DNA of 64,000 nt from Muscardinus avellanarius (GCA_963383645.1 OY726560.1:152544546-152608545); one strand, 5' to 3'. Shown: positions 1-11,735, counted from the stretch's first letter. The notes: a model not told the origin generated them from the sequence alone. Translations and numbers: made by a program.

Positions 1-172
1 TCCCCCACGCTTGTCTTCGCCTATTGCAGGATCAACTGCCTTTCAAGGGCAAGCTCCACAGTCGTTTTCTCTATGCAATCTTCTCAGCAAACAAGTGCAT
101 TTGATCTTTTTGTAGAATTTGTTGAGCTAACTATAGGCACCTTCATATCTGCTTTATATCAATACTAACCTA

Positions 173-378
173 GTTATATTTTGCAGCACTGGATTGAGCC
201 CAGGGGCATTCTCCCCCTGAGCTACACCCCCAGCCCTATTTTTATTTTGAAACAGAGTCTAGTTGAACTGCTGAGGGCCTCACTAAATTGCTGAGGCTGG
301 CTTTGAAACTGTGATCCTCCTGTCCCCGCCTACCAAGTACCCCTGGGATTACAGGCATGCACTTCTACGCCCAGCTAG
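173..378 (-). mobile_element. B1-ID dimeric SINE, full length, antisense
   Basis: On the minus strand a B1-like half is followed by an ID-like half and a short A-rich tail. The 10-bp direct repeat TACTAACCTA flanks it at 163-172 and 379-388, which marks one L1-mediated insertion. Several CpG positions have decayed, so it is not among the youngest copies here. Confidence 0.9.
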
Positions 379-624
379 TACTAACCTAATCTTGGATTTT
401 CAATGAGAGCCCTGATATCAACCGTGGTTGGTCTAGTCTTTGCAGAGATGGAGCTTGGCATGATGCAAGGCAAATGCACACTACATGATCACGCTTACTG
501 AATGAGTGAATGAATGAATTAGCAAATGTATGGCTCGGCATCCATTGTTTAGGGAGGGTTCCTCTTTGACACAACTTCTCTTTTGTCATACATCTAGTAA
601 CTATCAAGATGAGGGGGCAGGTCT

Positions 625-694
625 AGGGATGTAGTTCAGTAGTTGAGCACTTGTCTAGCATCTGCAAGGCCTTGTGCTTGATCCCTAGCCCTGC
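625..694 (+). mobile_element. Solitary ID element (tRNA-derived SINE)
   Basis: The stretch reads like a rodent ID monomer (AGGGATGTAGTTCAGTAGTT, then GCACTTGTCTAGCAT, then CTTGATCCCTAGC). It has degenerate pol III A-box and B-box regions and no B1 half in front. It ends directly against the LTR that follows. Confidence 0.7.
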
Positions 695-1100
695 GTTATG
701 GTTGGCTATAGAGCAACTCCTCGAAGAGCTCATAAATGGTGTTTGAAGATGATATCATGGCGTTATGAGGGTTGTAGACCCAGCAGATGACTCTATTGTA
801 ATGGATTTATCTGGGTGGTGGCCGAGGCCAGTAGGGTGTGGCTGGAGAAGAGGTCCCCAGGGCATGTCCTTGGGTATGATATATGGTTCCTCTTCCCCCA
901 TCTCTCCTTTGCCTCCAACCTCCATGATGTGAGGAACACAGCCCATGTGCACTCTCACTCTTTACCTGCCACCATACCTGGAGATCCTTGGTCCCTAGCC
1001 TCATATGGACTGAATACAGAACCCTAAGTAAAGAAGTTTTCTTCTAAGTTCCATGATCAATCTTTTGGATTATAGCTGTAAGAATGCTAACAAATACACA
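695..1100 (+). mobile_element. Solo LTR, ERVL-MaLR type
   Basis: The order of motifs fits a MaLR-type LTR: a GTTATGGTTGGCTAT-like start, GTTATGAGGGTTGTAGACC, GGTGTGGCTGGAGAAG, a central CTCATATGGACTGAA, then AAGTAAAGAAGTTTTCTTCTAAG and an end near CTAACAAATACAC. No internal retroviral sequence is attached. The subfamily cannot be set by eye. Confidence 0.7.
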
Positions 1101-1865
1101 CCACACCAAAAATTAGTTAATTTTTTTCACCTTCAGGATTTAATTCTAAGTCTCTTGAGCTAGATTTTTCTATTAAAACACTTTTCAAAAGTCCCCAAGG
1201 TTTTGTTAATAAGACTAATGGAAATTTTATTTCCATCACTGCTGCCTTCTAATGGAATTTTTTAGAGGTACATTTTTTCTTCTTTACTTTTTCAGATAAA
1301 ATACTACTTTCCTTTTACATCAATAACTTTTAAACACTCAGAAACACTGATTCTAATGCATCGCTCCAGCCAAAACTGTCATTTAAAAAATCTTAAATCT
1401 CAGAGATAGCAAGAGAAAAAGATTTAATGCCATTTCCCAATCATTAAAAGATTTCCAACAAGCAAGCTATTTGGCAATTTTTATAAAGATGTGTAGATAT
1501 ATTTTGCCTTTGCAAATTGAGGCCAGGTGATCTAGTTATTAATTCACATTCGGGTTTTAATTCCCAGAGACTCTAGGCAACTTTATAGTTAGTATTCATT
1601 TCCTCTTGAAATAGGTAAAGAACCAAGGGAGTCCACAACATGGGCTTTGGGAGTAGTCTTTTCATTAGATCAAACCCTACCACCATACTGAAATGTTGGC
1701 ACTTGAAGATGTCTTAAAAATTATTTTCAGAACACTAGATCTTGTCCTGTTAGAAAGTCTCTTTGAAAACAAATTAAATGCTACCAGAAATAATGTATCA
1801 CTTCTACATTTGCTGGGAGAGCTATTAGAAAGGTAGTTATCTCCTGGAAGCAAAGTGTTGATGTG

Positions 1866-1870
<5 letters not shown>
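1101..1870. other. AT-rich single-copy DNA, no feature seen
   Basis: No open frame with homology and no clear repeat. Short T-rich and A-rich runs only. Confidence 0.5.
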
Positions 1871-1932
<62 letters not shown>

Positions 1933-1950
1933 GTATGTATATATATATAT
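1871..1950. repeat. (TA)n microsatellite
   Basis: About 40 TA units with four TG interruptions. It is self-complementary, so cruciform extrusion is possible, and a high mutation rate is expected. Confidence 0.97.
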
Positions 1951-2049
1951 GCTCTTCTCATCCTGTGGCCTGCACTAGACCTGCTGACATAAAGAGGACC
2001 CCTTGACCCCTAGGAAGTTCCCTTATCCAATCACACATGCCGAAGAGTG

Positions 2050-2450
2050 GTTGATTTTGCTTTTGTTTTCATTAAGGCAAAACATACCAACTTAACTGCT
2101 TTAAATCATAGACTTCATGGCGTTTAATTTATTACCAGTGTCCTGCCACTGTCTGCCACCACCTAGCACTAATCTACTCAGGGTCTCTGCCAGTCTAGAT
2201 ACGCCATGCGCATAGACTCATACGATAGATGATCCTGTGCCTGACTTCTTTACTACTTACTGACTTTATTAATTACTGACTTCCTTCTTACTCTAATGTT
2301 TTCCAGGTTCATCCACATCGGAGCATTGTCAGAACCTCATTCTTCTGTGGATGAATATCCCCCATCGTGTGTGCATACCGCATTTTATTTACCACACCAG
2401 ATAGTTTTTCTCTATAATCTGTTACCAGCGCAAAGGTATCCACATTGGGG
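2050..2450 (-). mobile_element. Old LINE-1 3' region, antisense
   Basis: Read on the plus strand, CATTAAGGCAAAACATACCA, CACCTAGCACTAATCTACT and GTTTTCCAGGTTCATCCACAT follow the order of the complement of an old mammalian L1 (L1M group) 3' untranslated region. It is heavily diverged. Confidence 0.65.
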
Positions 2451-2594
2451 GATGTTGGAATCTATTTCTGGTTTAGGAAATTTGAACATGAGCATAAAAA
2501 TTGTGTCCTGGTAGTAAAATCAAGTTCACCAAGTGAGAAAATATTTACTTCCATCTAAGAACAAACAGGTCAACAGTGGGCCCTACCAATATAG

Positions 2595-2965
2595 GATGTG
2601 TGCCAAAAGCCTACAATACATGTATACTGCTAATAATCACGCATCTGGGAATTTATTCTAAGGACATAATGACAGAGGAAAATAAATATTATGTTCCAGG
2701 GTGTTTATCACATGGTTAATCATATTAGCAAATTAAAAAAAAACATAAATGCCTAACAAAATAAGACCAACAAAATTGTGGCATGCCTTTTCTAGAGATC
2801 ACTCCATAGCCATTAAAATAATACTCTCAGAAACCATTTCAGTCTAGAAAATAATACATAATTAAGCATAAAACATATTAACTAGTATTAACTATGGATC
2901 CAATTTTCTTTTTAAAATGTATGTGGTTATATACAAATATACCTGTTCATGTAAGTTAAATATAC
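2595..2965 (+). mobile_element. Old LINE-1 3' end fragment
   Basis: The segment has the old L1M order: ATCTGGGAATTTATTCTAAG, GTTTATCACATGG, AATGCCTAACAAAATAAGACC, AGCCATTAAAATAATACT, then an AT-rich tail. It lies opposite in strand to the preceding L1 piece, so these are two insertions or an inverted one. Confidence 0.55.
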
Positions 2966-2981
2966 TCAACCGTTATGCTAA

Positions 2982-3150
2982 GCCAGGCAGGGTGACGTAT
3001 ACCTGCAATCTCAGTACTTAGGAGGCTAAGTCAGGAGGATCACAGATTCAAGGCTAGCCTCAGTAATGTAACAAGACCCTGTTTAAAAAAAAATGCCCCT
3101 GGCTTTAATCCTAACACACAAACACACACACAAACACACACACACACAAA
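2982..3150 (+). mobile_element. B1-ID SINE with damaged right half, ending in (CA)n
   Basis: The B1 half is recognisable (GGAGGCTAAGTCAGGAGGATC). Only a scrap of the ID half remains (ATGCCCCTGGCTTTAATCC). A CA-rich microsatellite at 3112-3150 has grown at the tail. Confidence 0.8.
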
Positions 3151-3184
3151 AGCTATACTAATAGCAGGCATATCAGAATAGCAC

Positions 3185-3625
3185 ACTTAATACATATTCA
3201 TGTTGTTTCAGTCAGCATTCTCAATGATATAATCCAAAGCAACTTACTATGGAATTTAGCAAAAGGAAGACCTATTTTTTCACAGTTCTGGGTATTTTAG
3301 ATATTCAGGGCATGTCAGGCCAGTTCTGTGGAGTTTAGGTCATGGGGGTGGGAAGGAGAAAGGAGGAGAGAGCAAGGGCTCTGTTCTCACATTATGGAGA
3401 GGGAGAGCAGGGGAGGAGGGGTCATATATAACCCTCAAGACCACACACTCAGGGACCCACGTCTTCCAGCCACATCCCACCTGCCTTGGTCACCACCCAA
3501 AGAATCCATCACACTGGACTTACCCACTTATGAAATTACAGCTTTCATGACAATTACATCAACTCTGAATGTCAATACATGAACTAACTCTTCAGGAGGT
3601 ATTCTGTATCCAAACTATAACACTT
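3185..3625 (+). repeat. Old interspersed repeat, family not assigned
   Basis: Motifs such as TTTTCACAGTTCTGGGTA and GGAATTTAGCAAAAGGAAGACC, and the way the segment ends, resemble the copies at 40745-41096 and 63190-63500. I could not name the family with confidence. Confidence 0.4.
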
Positions 3626-4492
3626 ATTTTTTTACAGTTTTCTATATTTTCTATAGCCCCCACATTGCACATGCATGATACTCGAGTTTAAAAAATAATC
3701 AAGGGATCGAGTGTGTAAAATAAACAAAGACACGGCTCCACAGGCCCTTTCCTCTCCCATCCACAGCCCTCCTGGATTTGTAAGTTTCTTATTTACAGTA
3801 GTCCATTCGACCACATCTGAAGTAGCCAACATCTTAGTCTCAAGAAATAATTTTCCAAACAAAATACAGGCTCTTTTAATCCTCACGAAAGACAGTGACT
3901 TCTCTGAGCATCACCGTACACCACTGCATCTGTGCCCCTCTTCCCGTCATGATGCCTCCCTCTCCATATCTGCCATGAGCCCTCACCTGACTTTGTGGCC
4001 AACTCTTCTCCTGACTTTACTGCTCCCCACCATTTCCTGATCCCCAGCCCCGGTATCTCTGCAGCCTTTGAACTCTGGCTACCTTCTCTAGCTGAACTAT
4101 AAATGTGGGTAGAAGAATTATGGGTAATTCTAATTATGGGTAGAAGAATTTAGATTTTGTATCTTTGTTCAATTATAAGCTCTTTAAAAATAGGGTGGAA
4201 TGTGTTCTTGAGGGTATAGGGTTCTCTTAGGGACGCTGATCCAGTACACAACCTAAAGTAAATGTTCAGCACACATACTTGTTCATGGCCCAATAGATAG
4301 GAGTTCTTCACGGGCAACAATGTACACCTTTAAAAATCAGTATGGTAGGAAGCTTGGCAGGAAATTTTTTTTCTTTGATCCCATCACACAGTAAGCAACT
4401 CAGAAAATCAAGGTCCAATTTCTGCTTTGCTATTTATTTCTCAGTGACTTCTTCTCCCAAGCTGATCTGGCCAAATTCTCAGTGGACCCAGT

Positions 4493-4493
<1 letters not shown>
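3626..4493. other. Single-copy DNA, no gene recognised
   Basis: A 109-codon open frame at 3711-4040 matches no known protein and has no ATG-based gene context that I can support. Confidence 0.45.

Positions 4494-4528
<35 letters not shown>
4494..4528 (+). repeat. 35-bp poly(A) run
   Basis: An uninterrupted run of A. The upstream sequence is not recognisable as a SINE or L1 tail, so its origin is open. It could be the tail of an unrecognised retroposed sequence. Confidence 0.95.
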
Positions 4529-4531
<3 letters not shown>

Positions 4532-5254
4532 AGGCCAGATTCATGGAGCTGGGTCATGTTCCTGGTTCCTCACTTGGATTCCCTTTGGTAATGGTCTGGA
4601 TGAAGCCCTCTGTCTGAAAATTCTGAGAAGCGCCTTTGGCCATAGCATCTGAGCAAGAACACATTTTGTTTTTTTGTTTTTCTTAAATCTGTGTATTTCA
4701 GAATAACTAACGGAATATTCATGGGGATATATTGACATGACAGAGATTTTTATTGACATGAGGAAGTCTTGCAAAACACTGAAATGGTTCTGTTGCCAAT
4801 CTTCCCAGAAGACCAACCCCAACATGTCTTGTTCTTTTGGGGCTCTTCCAGTACAAGCAACAGTAGACACAGGATTACGGAAACAGTAAGACAGAAGTCC
4901 CCCACCCACACACTGAGCAGAATGATTTATACCAGCAATGGGCTGAGAATTTCTGTTTGCATTGAGCAGAAAGAGGGATATTTTCACTAAATTGCCATCA
5001 GGAGATTTAATTATCCAAAGTTGAATCAGAACCTGAAAGGAGGTCCCATCCTTCCCCACATGGAGGGTAGGCAACATCTCTCCTTGAGACAGAATCATTA
5101 CTTCGTAACCAACCTCCTGTGCTCCTGGCCCGGCCCTCTCTGGCTCCCCGCCCTCTGTCTCTCTCTGCACCTCTTGCTCTGGCCTCACCAAGACCTTCGG
5201 CAGCCAAGCTCTTCCGTACACCGTGAGCTGCTCACGAGTCCTTCTCGCCACCTG
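4529..5254. other. Single-copy DNA under a long spurious frame
   Basis: A 238-codon minus-strand frame covers this stretch. It begins at a TTG codon, enters the next L2 fragment, and has no recognisable domain. I do not annotate it as a gene. Confidence 0.5.
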
Positions 5255-5560
5255 CAAAGCTCTTCCCTGGTCGACTTATCTTCAGATCTCAGTTAAATAT
5301 CTCTTCCTGGGTGGAGGCTCCCCAAGCACCCCCAGCTACTAACATTCAAGTAAGTTTCCCTAATTCTGCTCCCATAGCACACCCTGTGCCTGTCCTCCTA
5401 GCTGTTATCACGGTATGTCATTACATATTTGTGTGATTATTTATTTGAAGTCTGTCATCCCGACTAGAATGTGAATCTTGCAAATTCGGGGAAACGGCTG
5501 AGCTTGCTCTTCCCAGGAGTGGGCCGAGAGGAGGTACCAGTCAATATTTGCAGACTAGAA
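5255..5560 (+). mobile_element. LINE-2 (L2) 3' fragment
   Basis: Ordered L2 landmarks are present: AGATCTCAGTTAAATATCTC, a TGGAGGCTCCCCAAG-like motif, CCCATAGCACACC, TATTTATTTGAAGTCTGTC and CCCGACTAGAATGTGAA. It is strongly diverged, as expected for L2. Confidence 0.75.
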
Positions 5561-5957
5561 GAATCAACGGCAGAGTCTCAAACTTGAGCCTGCCTTTAGA
5601 CTGGGCTCTTAGAGTGCTCCCATGCTTTATCAAACAAATCGTTTCTGACCATTTTCAATGTCCTACCCTGCACACGTAAAGGGAGGGCGGGCCTCGCCCA
5701 CCTGGCGTGGGCACGGCGGAGACTTGCGCGTGTTTACGGGGAAACTCTAAGGCGGGCAGAAGAGGTAAGCTATTACAGATGTGCTTTCCAATTTTCCAAA
5801 AGAAAACACCATCACACAGATGTGGTGTCATACGCATGTGGATGTTGGAGCCGAAATGCTCTCCTAGGTGTCTGTTTATTTCCTGGCTTTTATGATTCTT
5901 CTGGAAACTCAAATGAATAGTGAACTTCAGGAGGAAATGGCAGCCACCAGAAGAAAC

Positions 5958-5972
5958 GCGCCAGGGGGCGAA
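5958..5972 (+). promoter_or_regulatory. CTCF-like motif
   Basis: GCGCCAGGGGGCGAA matches the CTCF core pattern CCRSYAGRKGGCRSY at 13 of 15 positions, including the whole AGGGGGC core. CTCF is the zinc-finger insulator and loop-anchor protein. Binding is inferred from the motif only. Confidence 0.45.
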
Positions 5973-6000
5973 TCAATACCCCGATTGTAGCTGTAAACCC

Positions 6001-6008
6001 AAGATGGC
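6001..6008 (+). promoter_or_regulatory. YY1-like motif
   Basis: AAGATGGC, in the context CCCAAGATGGCCACC, fits the YY1 consensus. It lies 29 bp after the CTCF-like motif. It is not part of a recognisable L1 5' end here. Confidence 0.4.
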
Positions 6009-6460
6009 CACCGCAGCCGAGGCCAGACTGAAGCTATTAGAAGCGGGTTTTCTGTTTTTGGGGTTGTTTTTTTTTTTTAACCAACTGTTGCATTTTTAGC
6101 CCTGTGTGATTCACCTCATCTCCAGTAAATAATTTCTTTCCATCTGCTGCTGACAGTTCAATATTCCCTCTGATAATGTCCTCAGGTGTCAACAGAGAAA
6201 GCACAGATGCTTTGATCTCGGCAGTGACTGTCAACACGGGCCACACTTGCAGTTCTTCACCTCGGAATCCTATCCAACAAATTGGAACATCTACAGGCGA
6301 GTGTTTCCACTGCGGTCAGACTCCAAGGCCCCTGCCTAAAAATGGGCCTCAACAGCTTCCGCTAAAGAAGGCCAGATTCCTGATGACAACACAAAGTAAT
6401 AATCCACACCTCCACCTGTTTGCCTCCTTCCTTCCCTAATGTGTACCCCCTCTCCTTCAG

Positions 6461-6461
<1 letters not shown>

Positions 6462-6507
<46 letters not shown>
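6462..6507. repeat. (CA)23 microsatellite
   Basis: A 46-bp uninterrupted CA tract, long enough to be polymorphic. Confidence 0.97.
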
Positions 6508-6510
<3 letters not shown>

Positions 6511-7740
6511 CAAAGTCTTCTAAAAACCCGTCCAAGGAGCCTCGGACAACCCTGGCTCTCTAAAAGGATCCCATTGTAAAGGAGAGCACTCAGATTTCAG
6601 AGACATACGTATATGTCTCACAGAAACCAAGGTTTATGTGTCTTAGGATTTCTCCTTAGTTAACCGCAATTGCAGGGAAACGGTACCACGTTCGTAGAGT
6701 CAAATGTGGTAGCAATTACTCTGCTGGCAAAGGAGATGGAGGGTCTTGATGGCCCGAGTCCTCCGAGTCAGGATTAAATAAACGTGTCTTGCAGAGCTGC
6801 ACTGATAACTTGGAACATTCCTCTTGCACTGTTTGATGCCACACAAAAAAAAAAAACCAGTGTGTCTCACAGACAAGCCCTTGCGGACCTGGGATACTTT
6901 CAGGGAAAAAAAAAATCAGTTTCAAGAAAAAAATGAATATAGATGTGTATGTTCATACACACACATGCACATATACTGATTAAGAAAACATACTCCAAAA
7001 TAATCTTGAACTTGTAGATTATTAAATGTTCTTGGATACCAGGAAATAACTCGAAAATTGCTTTCCTGTATCATATTTACTAAAATGGCGCTATCGCATA
7101 CTTTAGGGAAGGAGAGATATGGGTCGGGTAACCTGAGCATTGTTTAATGGTCACTGATTTTACTAATAGCCAGCCAGTCTTTTGGATTTCATTAGAACAC
7201 AAGAATGCGATAAGATTCCTAAGAGCACGCTACAACGAGAGGGCTGTTTTTAAATGCAATATGGTTTATGTTTGAGGTCTCAGTTCCAGTTGGAACAGAA
7301 AATGATTCCCTTTCTATATCTTTTCCCCGGTGGCCAGGATACCACATACAAACGATGGAGACATAGAGCTTTGCAAGTCAAAAAATATAAACAGAAAAAT
7401 GAACCCCATCACTTCTTTGACCACTAAAATGTGTCAGCTCCTGGACTGTGAGAAGCTGTGCGTCTAGAGCATGGCAGAAGAGCAAGCGGGGAAGGAAGGC
7501 TTCTCCTGCACTAAAAAATGATGAAGTTGGACATCTACTTCTAATTAGGGACCACAGACATACTGAGTTCAGAAATCCAATAATCACCAGTATGTCTTAC
7601 AACTCCAGCCAGCCAGGCCGAGGTTAAAAAGCAATCCTTAAGAAAAAGGCCCCAAAGCAAATGGATGGGATGACTTTATGAGAAATAAAAAAAATATGCA
7701 TGCAGTAGAAAAAAATTATTAGAAGGAAAAATGTCCAAAA
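6508..7740. other. AT-rich single-copy DNA, no feature seen
   Basis: Short A-runs at about 6844-6855 and 6905-6914 and a CA-rich scrap near 6957 are the only structure. No coding frame is supported. Confidence 0.5.
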
Positions 7741-7880
7741 GAGAAGGGTGTATTTAGATAGGTAAAGAGTAGGCAGGTGGGCAAATAGTGGGCGAATAGA
7801 TAAGGGAATGGGTGGGCAGTGGATGAAAGGTAGGAAGATAGGGAGATGCCTGGGTAGATTATCTATCTACCCAGCTCCAT
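7741..7880. repeat. Degenerate GGTA/GATA purine-rich tract
   Basis: The plus strand carries many imperfect GGTA, GATA and GGGCA steps, ending in GATTATCTATCTACC. It looks like a decayed tetranucleotide repeat. Confidence 0.6.
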
Positions 7881-9279
7881 AGATAGAGAGATCTGAAGAT
7901 AAAAATGTAACCTTGATTCCCTTCCATTTTATTCCAGTTTCTCAGAGTTAAAAATGTTTTCTTCCTGGAAGGTGGACTAGTTCTCTCTTTCAAAGAACTA
8001 TTTCTACAAATCCCTTTTGAGCTGAAGTGGCCCTGACTGACTCCCAACATTTATAGGGCCCAGAACGAGAGTAAAATTGAGTCCCCTATACCATAAGTCT
8101 AAATATTTAAAAGTTATAAATCACGCTAACAAATTGTTAAATAAAACCCATTCTGTTCTCCCTGAACAAATGTATACCACCTTCATGGCTGGGCGGGCCA
8201 GGTTCAAAGGAGAATTCTCAGACTTTCTTCTCAGAATGTTGGGGAGGAGCCAGCCTGGGTCCACAGCCCAGGCCTCTGCCCTCCTCATCCTATCGTCTCA
8301 TCCACCATGGCAGTCCCCAGGAGCATACATGTGGACACCCTCGCCCAGGCCTCCCAGATCTGTGAAATCCACAGGAATGGTCTCCTTGGCTAGCACAGCC
8401 TGGGTTGACCAGCAGGGACACCGCTTACCCAAAGGACCAAGCCTCAGCTGATACTACCAGGTCTGGTCCTGATAACAGATCAGGGCAGCTTTGGGCAGAG
8501 TCCCAGGGACCTGGGTAGTCACCATGTGGGAGGCATCAGGAGACTCTTGGTCCAGGGAAAGAGGCACAATGACAGAGAGGCCAGAGAAGGGCTCCCCAAA
8601 ACACAGGCCTGGGACAGGACATCTCTTGCCCAAGCCTATGGCAAATACCTCAAGTGGCCATTTCCTGACTGGCCAGTGTTGACACTGGAGAGGAGAAGAG
8701 GAAAGAGACTACAGCCCTGCACTGCAGTAAGACAAACTACTTTTTATACATCAGATTTCGCTGGGTTAGAATTCTCCATCCAGCTAGGCCTGACCTACCA
8801 TCTCATCCAAAGGTTCGACAGGGGAAGGGAGGGAGGGTGGCCTGCAGGCCGGCTTGTGTGGTTGATGTTGGGCCTTGGGGCCTTGGAAGACTGGTTAGAT
8901 GCCTCCAATCTTTGCCACGTGGGCCTCCCATGGGCCAGAGGACCAGGTTCAGATTTAGAATCTCCCCCACCTCCCTGAGTGTTCTCCTGATGCAGAGGCT
9001 GACTACTCCAGAGTGAGTGGCCTTGGAGAATACCCCGGAACCATGGTCTTTTCATAACCTATTCTCAGAAGCAGCATGCCATTACTTCTGCCAGGTACAC
9101 TGGTCACACAAACCAGCGTTGGCACCGAGCTGAAGGAGACCACACAAGGGCGTGGATACAGGAGGCAGGAACACTGAAGGCCGACAGTTCCGTTCCCATG
9201 AAATAAGGACTCGCCCCAGCTTGGCCCAAAGGGACCCTCACTAAAGACTCCTGGAAGAAAGGAAGAAAGGAAGAAGCTA
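7881..9279. other. Moderately GC-rich single-copy DNA
   Basis: Open frames of 124 and 150 codons at 8077-8451 and 8526-8978 overlap frames on the other strand and have no recognisable domain. I see no repeat family and no splice-framed exon I can defend. Confidence 0.45.
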
Positions 9280-9280
9280 T

Positions 9281-9410
9281 GGCCGGGCATGGTGGTGCAC
9301 GCTTGTAATCCCAGCATTCGGGAGGCGGAGGATCCTGGTTCGCAGACAGCCTCAGCTACTTAGCAAGGCCCATTGCAACTCAGTGAGACCCTGTTTCAAA
9401 AATAAAAAGA
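9281..9410 (+). mobile_element. B1 half of an interrupted B1-ID SINE (outer copy)
   Basis: Starts GGCCGGGCATGGTGGTGCA and runs to the A-rich linker CAAAAATAAAAAGAC, where a second SINE interrupts it. Its ID half resumes at 9650. Confidence 0.85.
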
Positions 9411-9411
9411 C

Positions 9412-9632
9412 GAGCCGGGTGTGGTGGCACATGCTTGTAATCCCCGTGCTTGGGAGGCTGAGACAGGAGTATCGCACAGGTTTGAAGCCAGCCTCAGCTA
9501 CTTAGTGAAACTCTCAGCGAGAGCCTGTTTCCAAATAAAATATAAAATAGGTCTAGGAGTGTAGCCCGGAGGTAGAAGGCTCCTGAGTTCCATCCCCAGT
9601 ACCACAAAAATAAATAAATAAATTAGTTAATT
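9412..9632 (+). mobile_element. B1-ID SINE inserted in the linker of another SINE
   Basis: A complete copy from GAGCCGGGTGTGGTGGCACA to a (TAAA)n tail. A near-perfect duplication flanks it: AAATAAAAAGAC at 9400-9411 and AAATAAAATGAC at 9633-9644. This shows it entered the A-rich linker of the outer SINE. Confidence 0.85.
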
Positions 9633-9649
9633 AAATAAAATGACAAAAA

Positions 9650-9720
9650 AATTAAGCTGGGAGTATAGCTCAGAGGTACAATGCCCCTGGGTTCTATACC
9701 TAGTACCACAAAAAAGAAAA
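9650..9720 (+). mobile_element. ID half of the interrupted outer SINE
   Basis: AGCTGGGAGTATAGCTCAGAGG through CTAGTACCACAAAAAAG. It completes the copy that starts at 9281. Confidence 0.8.
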
Positions 9721-10503
9721 AAGAATAAAAAGGAAGGAAGAAACTAGAATAAATGAGGAATCCTGGACTTCTTTGGGCCTGCCTCGATTTCTTACGCTCA
9801 AAAGTTGCCTAGAGGACCAAGTAGCCCTTTCCCCCATTTCACTGTAAGAAACCAGGATTTTAGCACTTAGGTGCAGAGGTTGACGGTCTTCCCTAACTGC
9901 CCCCTGATGACCTTCAAAGCCGCCACATGTTGCTCTAGTCCAGTTCAAACATCCCATGCCCAGTCTGTCAATCATTCCTGGCTCCCAAGTGCCAGTTGGA
10001 CACTGGACTCCACTGCCCTCTGTAGCCCCTTTTATAGTCTATTGTATTTTTGCAGCTGCTGTTCCTTTACTGAATACCTGGCTCCAGAGCTCAGCTCCTG
10101 AGCAGCAGTGGAGGCCCTTCCAGCCAAGGGGTAACAATTACAATCGCTGTTCCCACTGTGAAGCCTTCTCCACAAGGCGACCTCTGCCCACACACCACCC
10201 CACCTGCCGGCGGCCCTCTGGTCTCCTAATTTGGGGCAGGCTCACCCTGCAAGGCACCTTCCCCACCCTGCAGGCTGCCTGAGCCAGCTGAGAGATTTTT
10301 GCAGAAACAAGCCCCAACCATCTCAGAGCCACAGAAGGGACAGAGGAAGAGGAGATTATGGCCCCAGGAGGAGAGTTAAACTTCTCATAGTCTCAAAAAA
10401 TCTCTTCTGTGTAATGCCTGCACCCCTCCTCCTAAATCCCATTGGACCACGACTTGGAACTTTCTGGGCGACACAAGAAAATGGCGCTATGTTTCTCTAG
10501 GTA
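9721..10503. other. Single-copy DNA, no gene recognised
   Basis: Frames of 76-108 codons overlap each other on both strands between 9700 and 10500, without homology. Confidence 0.45.
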
Positions 10504-10518
10504 AAAAACTATCCTCTG

Positions 10519-10724
10519 GCTGGGTGTGGTGGCACACACTTGTAATCCCCCTGCTGCTTGGGAGGAGGATTGCCCCGGATTGACGCCAGCCTCAGCTATT
10601 TAGTGAGGCTCTCAGCAACTGAGACCCTGTTTCCAAATAAAATATAAAATAGGTCTGGGAGTATATCCTGGAGGTAGAAAAGCCCCTGGATTTCACCCCA
10701 ATTACCACCAAAGGAAAAAAAAGG
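10519..10724 (+). mobile_element. B1-ID SINE, full length
   Basis: Flanked by AAAAACTATCCTCTG (10504-10518) and AAAAACCATCCTCTG (10725-10739), a 15-bp target duplication with one change. The B1 half lacks a few bases after CTGCTTGGGAGG. Confidence 0.9.
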
Positions 10725-10879
10725 AAAAACCATCCTCTGCCTAACTTGTACTGTGGCAATATTACAAAAAAGAATTGCATTAATGCACACAGAAGTCATA
10801 TTTAAGACATTTTTTTCACTATGGCCTTAAAATATCACTTAAAAGCTTTATATTTTTTTAAGTGTGTGGGGGGTGGGTA

Positions 10880-11056
10880 GCTACTGGGGATTGATATCAG
10901 GGGTGTTTTACATCTGAGCTATACCACCAGCTCTATGTTATTTGTTTTAAACCTAGACTCACTACGTTGCTGAGGCTAGCTCTGAACATGCAATCATCCT
11001 GTCTCAGCTTCACAAGTGCTTAGACTACAGGCATGCACCCCTGCACACAGCAATTT
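10880..11056 (-). mobile_element. B1-ID SINE, old, antisense
   Basis: Both halves are recognisable but diverged (CTACTGGGGATTGATATCAG and CATCCTGTCTCAGCTTCACA). No clear flanking duplication remains. Confidence 0.8.
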
Positions 11057-11735
11057 TTTTTTCCTTTCAAAAGGATAATCCCTCTACCCCCAAGAAGGCA
11101 GCTGGCTATAAGAGTATATTTCTTATACTGTATAGGAAAAATGGCTGAGACACTTTATCCTCTGCTTATTCTGTTTCATTATGTTCATAAAATCTGTTTT
11201 AGTTTTTAATAAATCTCAGATGAGTTATGTCTAAAACTGACCACTTAGCAGCTAGTCAATCATTTCTTATTTCTAAGGGTCGCTCAAAGTAAGTATCAGT
11301 TAAATGGAAGCATGGTGCAGTGAGCTGAGGTTAAGACAAATCTAGCCGTGGCTGTCTCTCATCCCAGCTGATAGTGGTAGAATGCAGACTTCTAAGAGCC
11401 GCGTCACATCTGGTTCAGGTTGCTGGTGGCCCGCAGTGCCATGCGCATTACATCTAATAACCGCCTGGCCTCTGTCGGGGCTGCAGAGCCGAGCCAAGCC
11501 GAGCCTGACGCCCCATCTGCCGCAGGTCCTCCGTGCCCTGATCCCCACCCTGCCGACCCTCTGGTTGGCTGCCCCAGCGTCAAAGGCATGGCAAGTCAAG
11601 CGGCCAGTTGTCTGACTTAAGAGTTTCAGGCGTCCATATGGAAGGAGAGCTTGGAGATCACAGACTGAGCCTGGCTCCCTCACAGCACACAGGAGGGACG
11701 AAGCCATTGGTGCCAGGGCTCTGGGCTTTAGGAGG
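11057..11735. other. Single-copy DNA, no gene recognised
   Basis: The right part (11340-11710) is GC-richer and carries overlapping frames on both strands. None is recognisable. Confidence 0.45.

Larger units (their letters stand above)
5561..6461. other. Single-copy DNA carrying a CTCF/YY1-like motif pair
   Basis: No repeat family is visible apart from a T-run at about 6067-6078. The CTCF-like and YY1-like motifs inside it are listed separately. Confidence 0.5.

Noticed and set aside
4541..5257. 238-codon minus-strand frame
   Set aside because: Starts at a TTG codon at the edge of an L2 fragment, has no homology or domain, and overlaps frames on the other strand.
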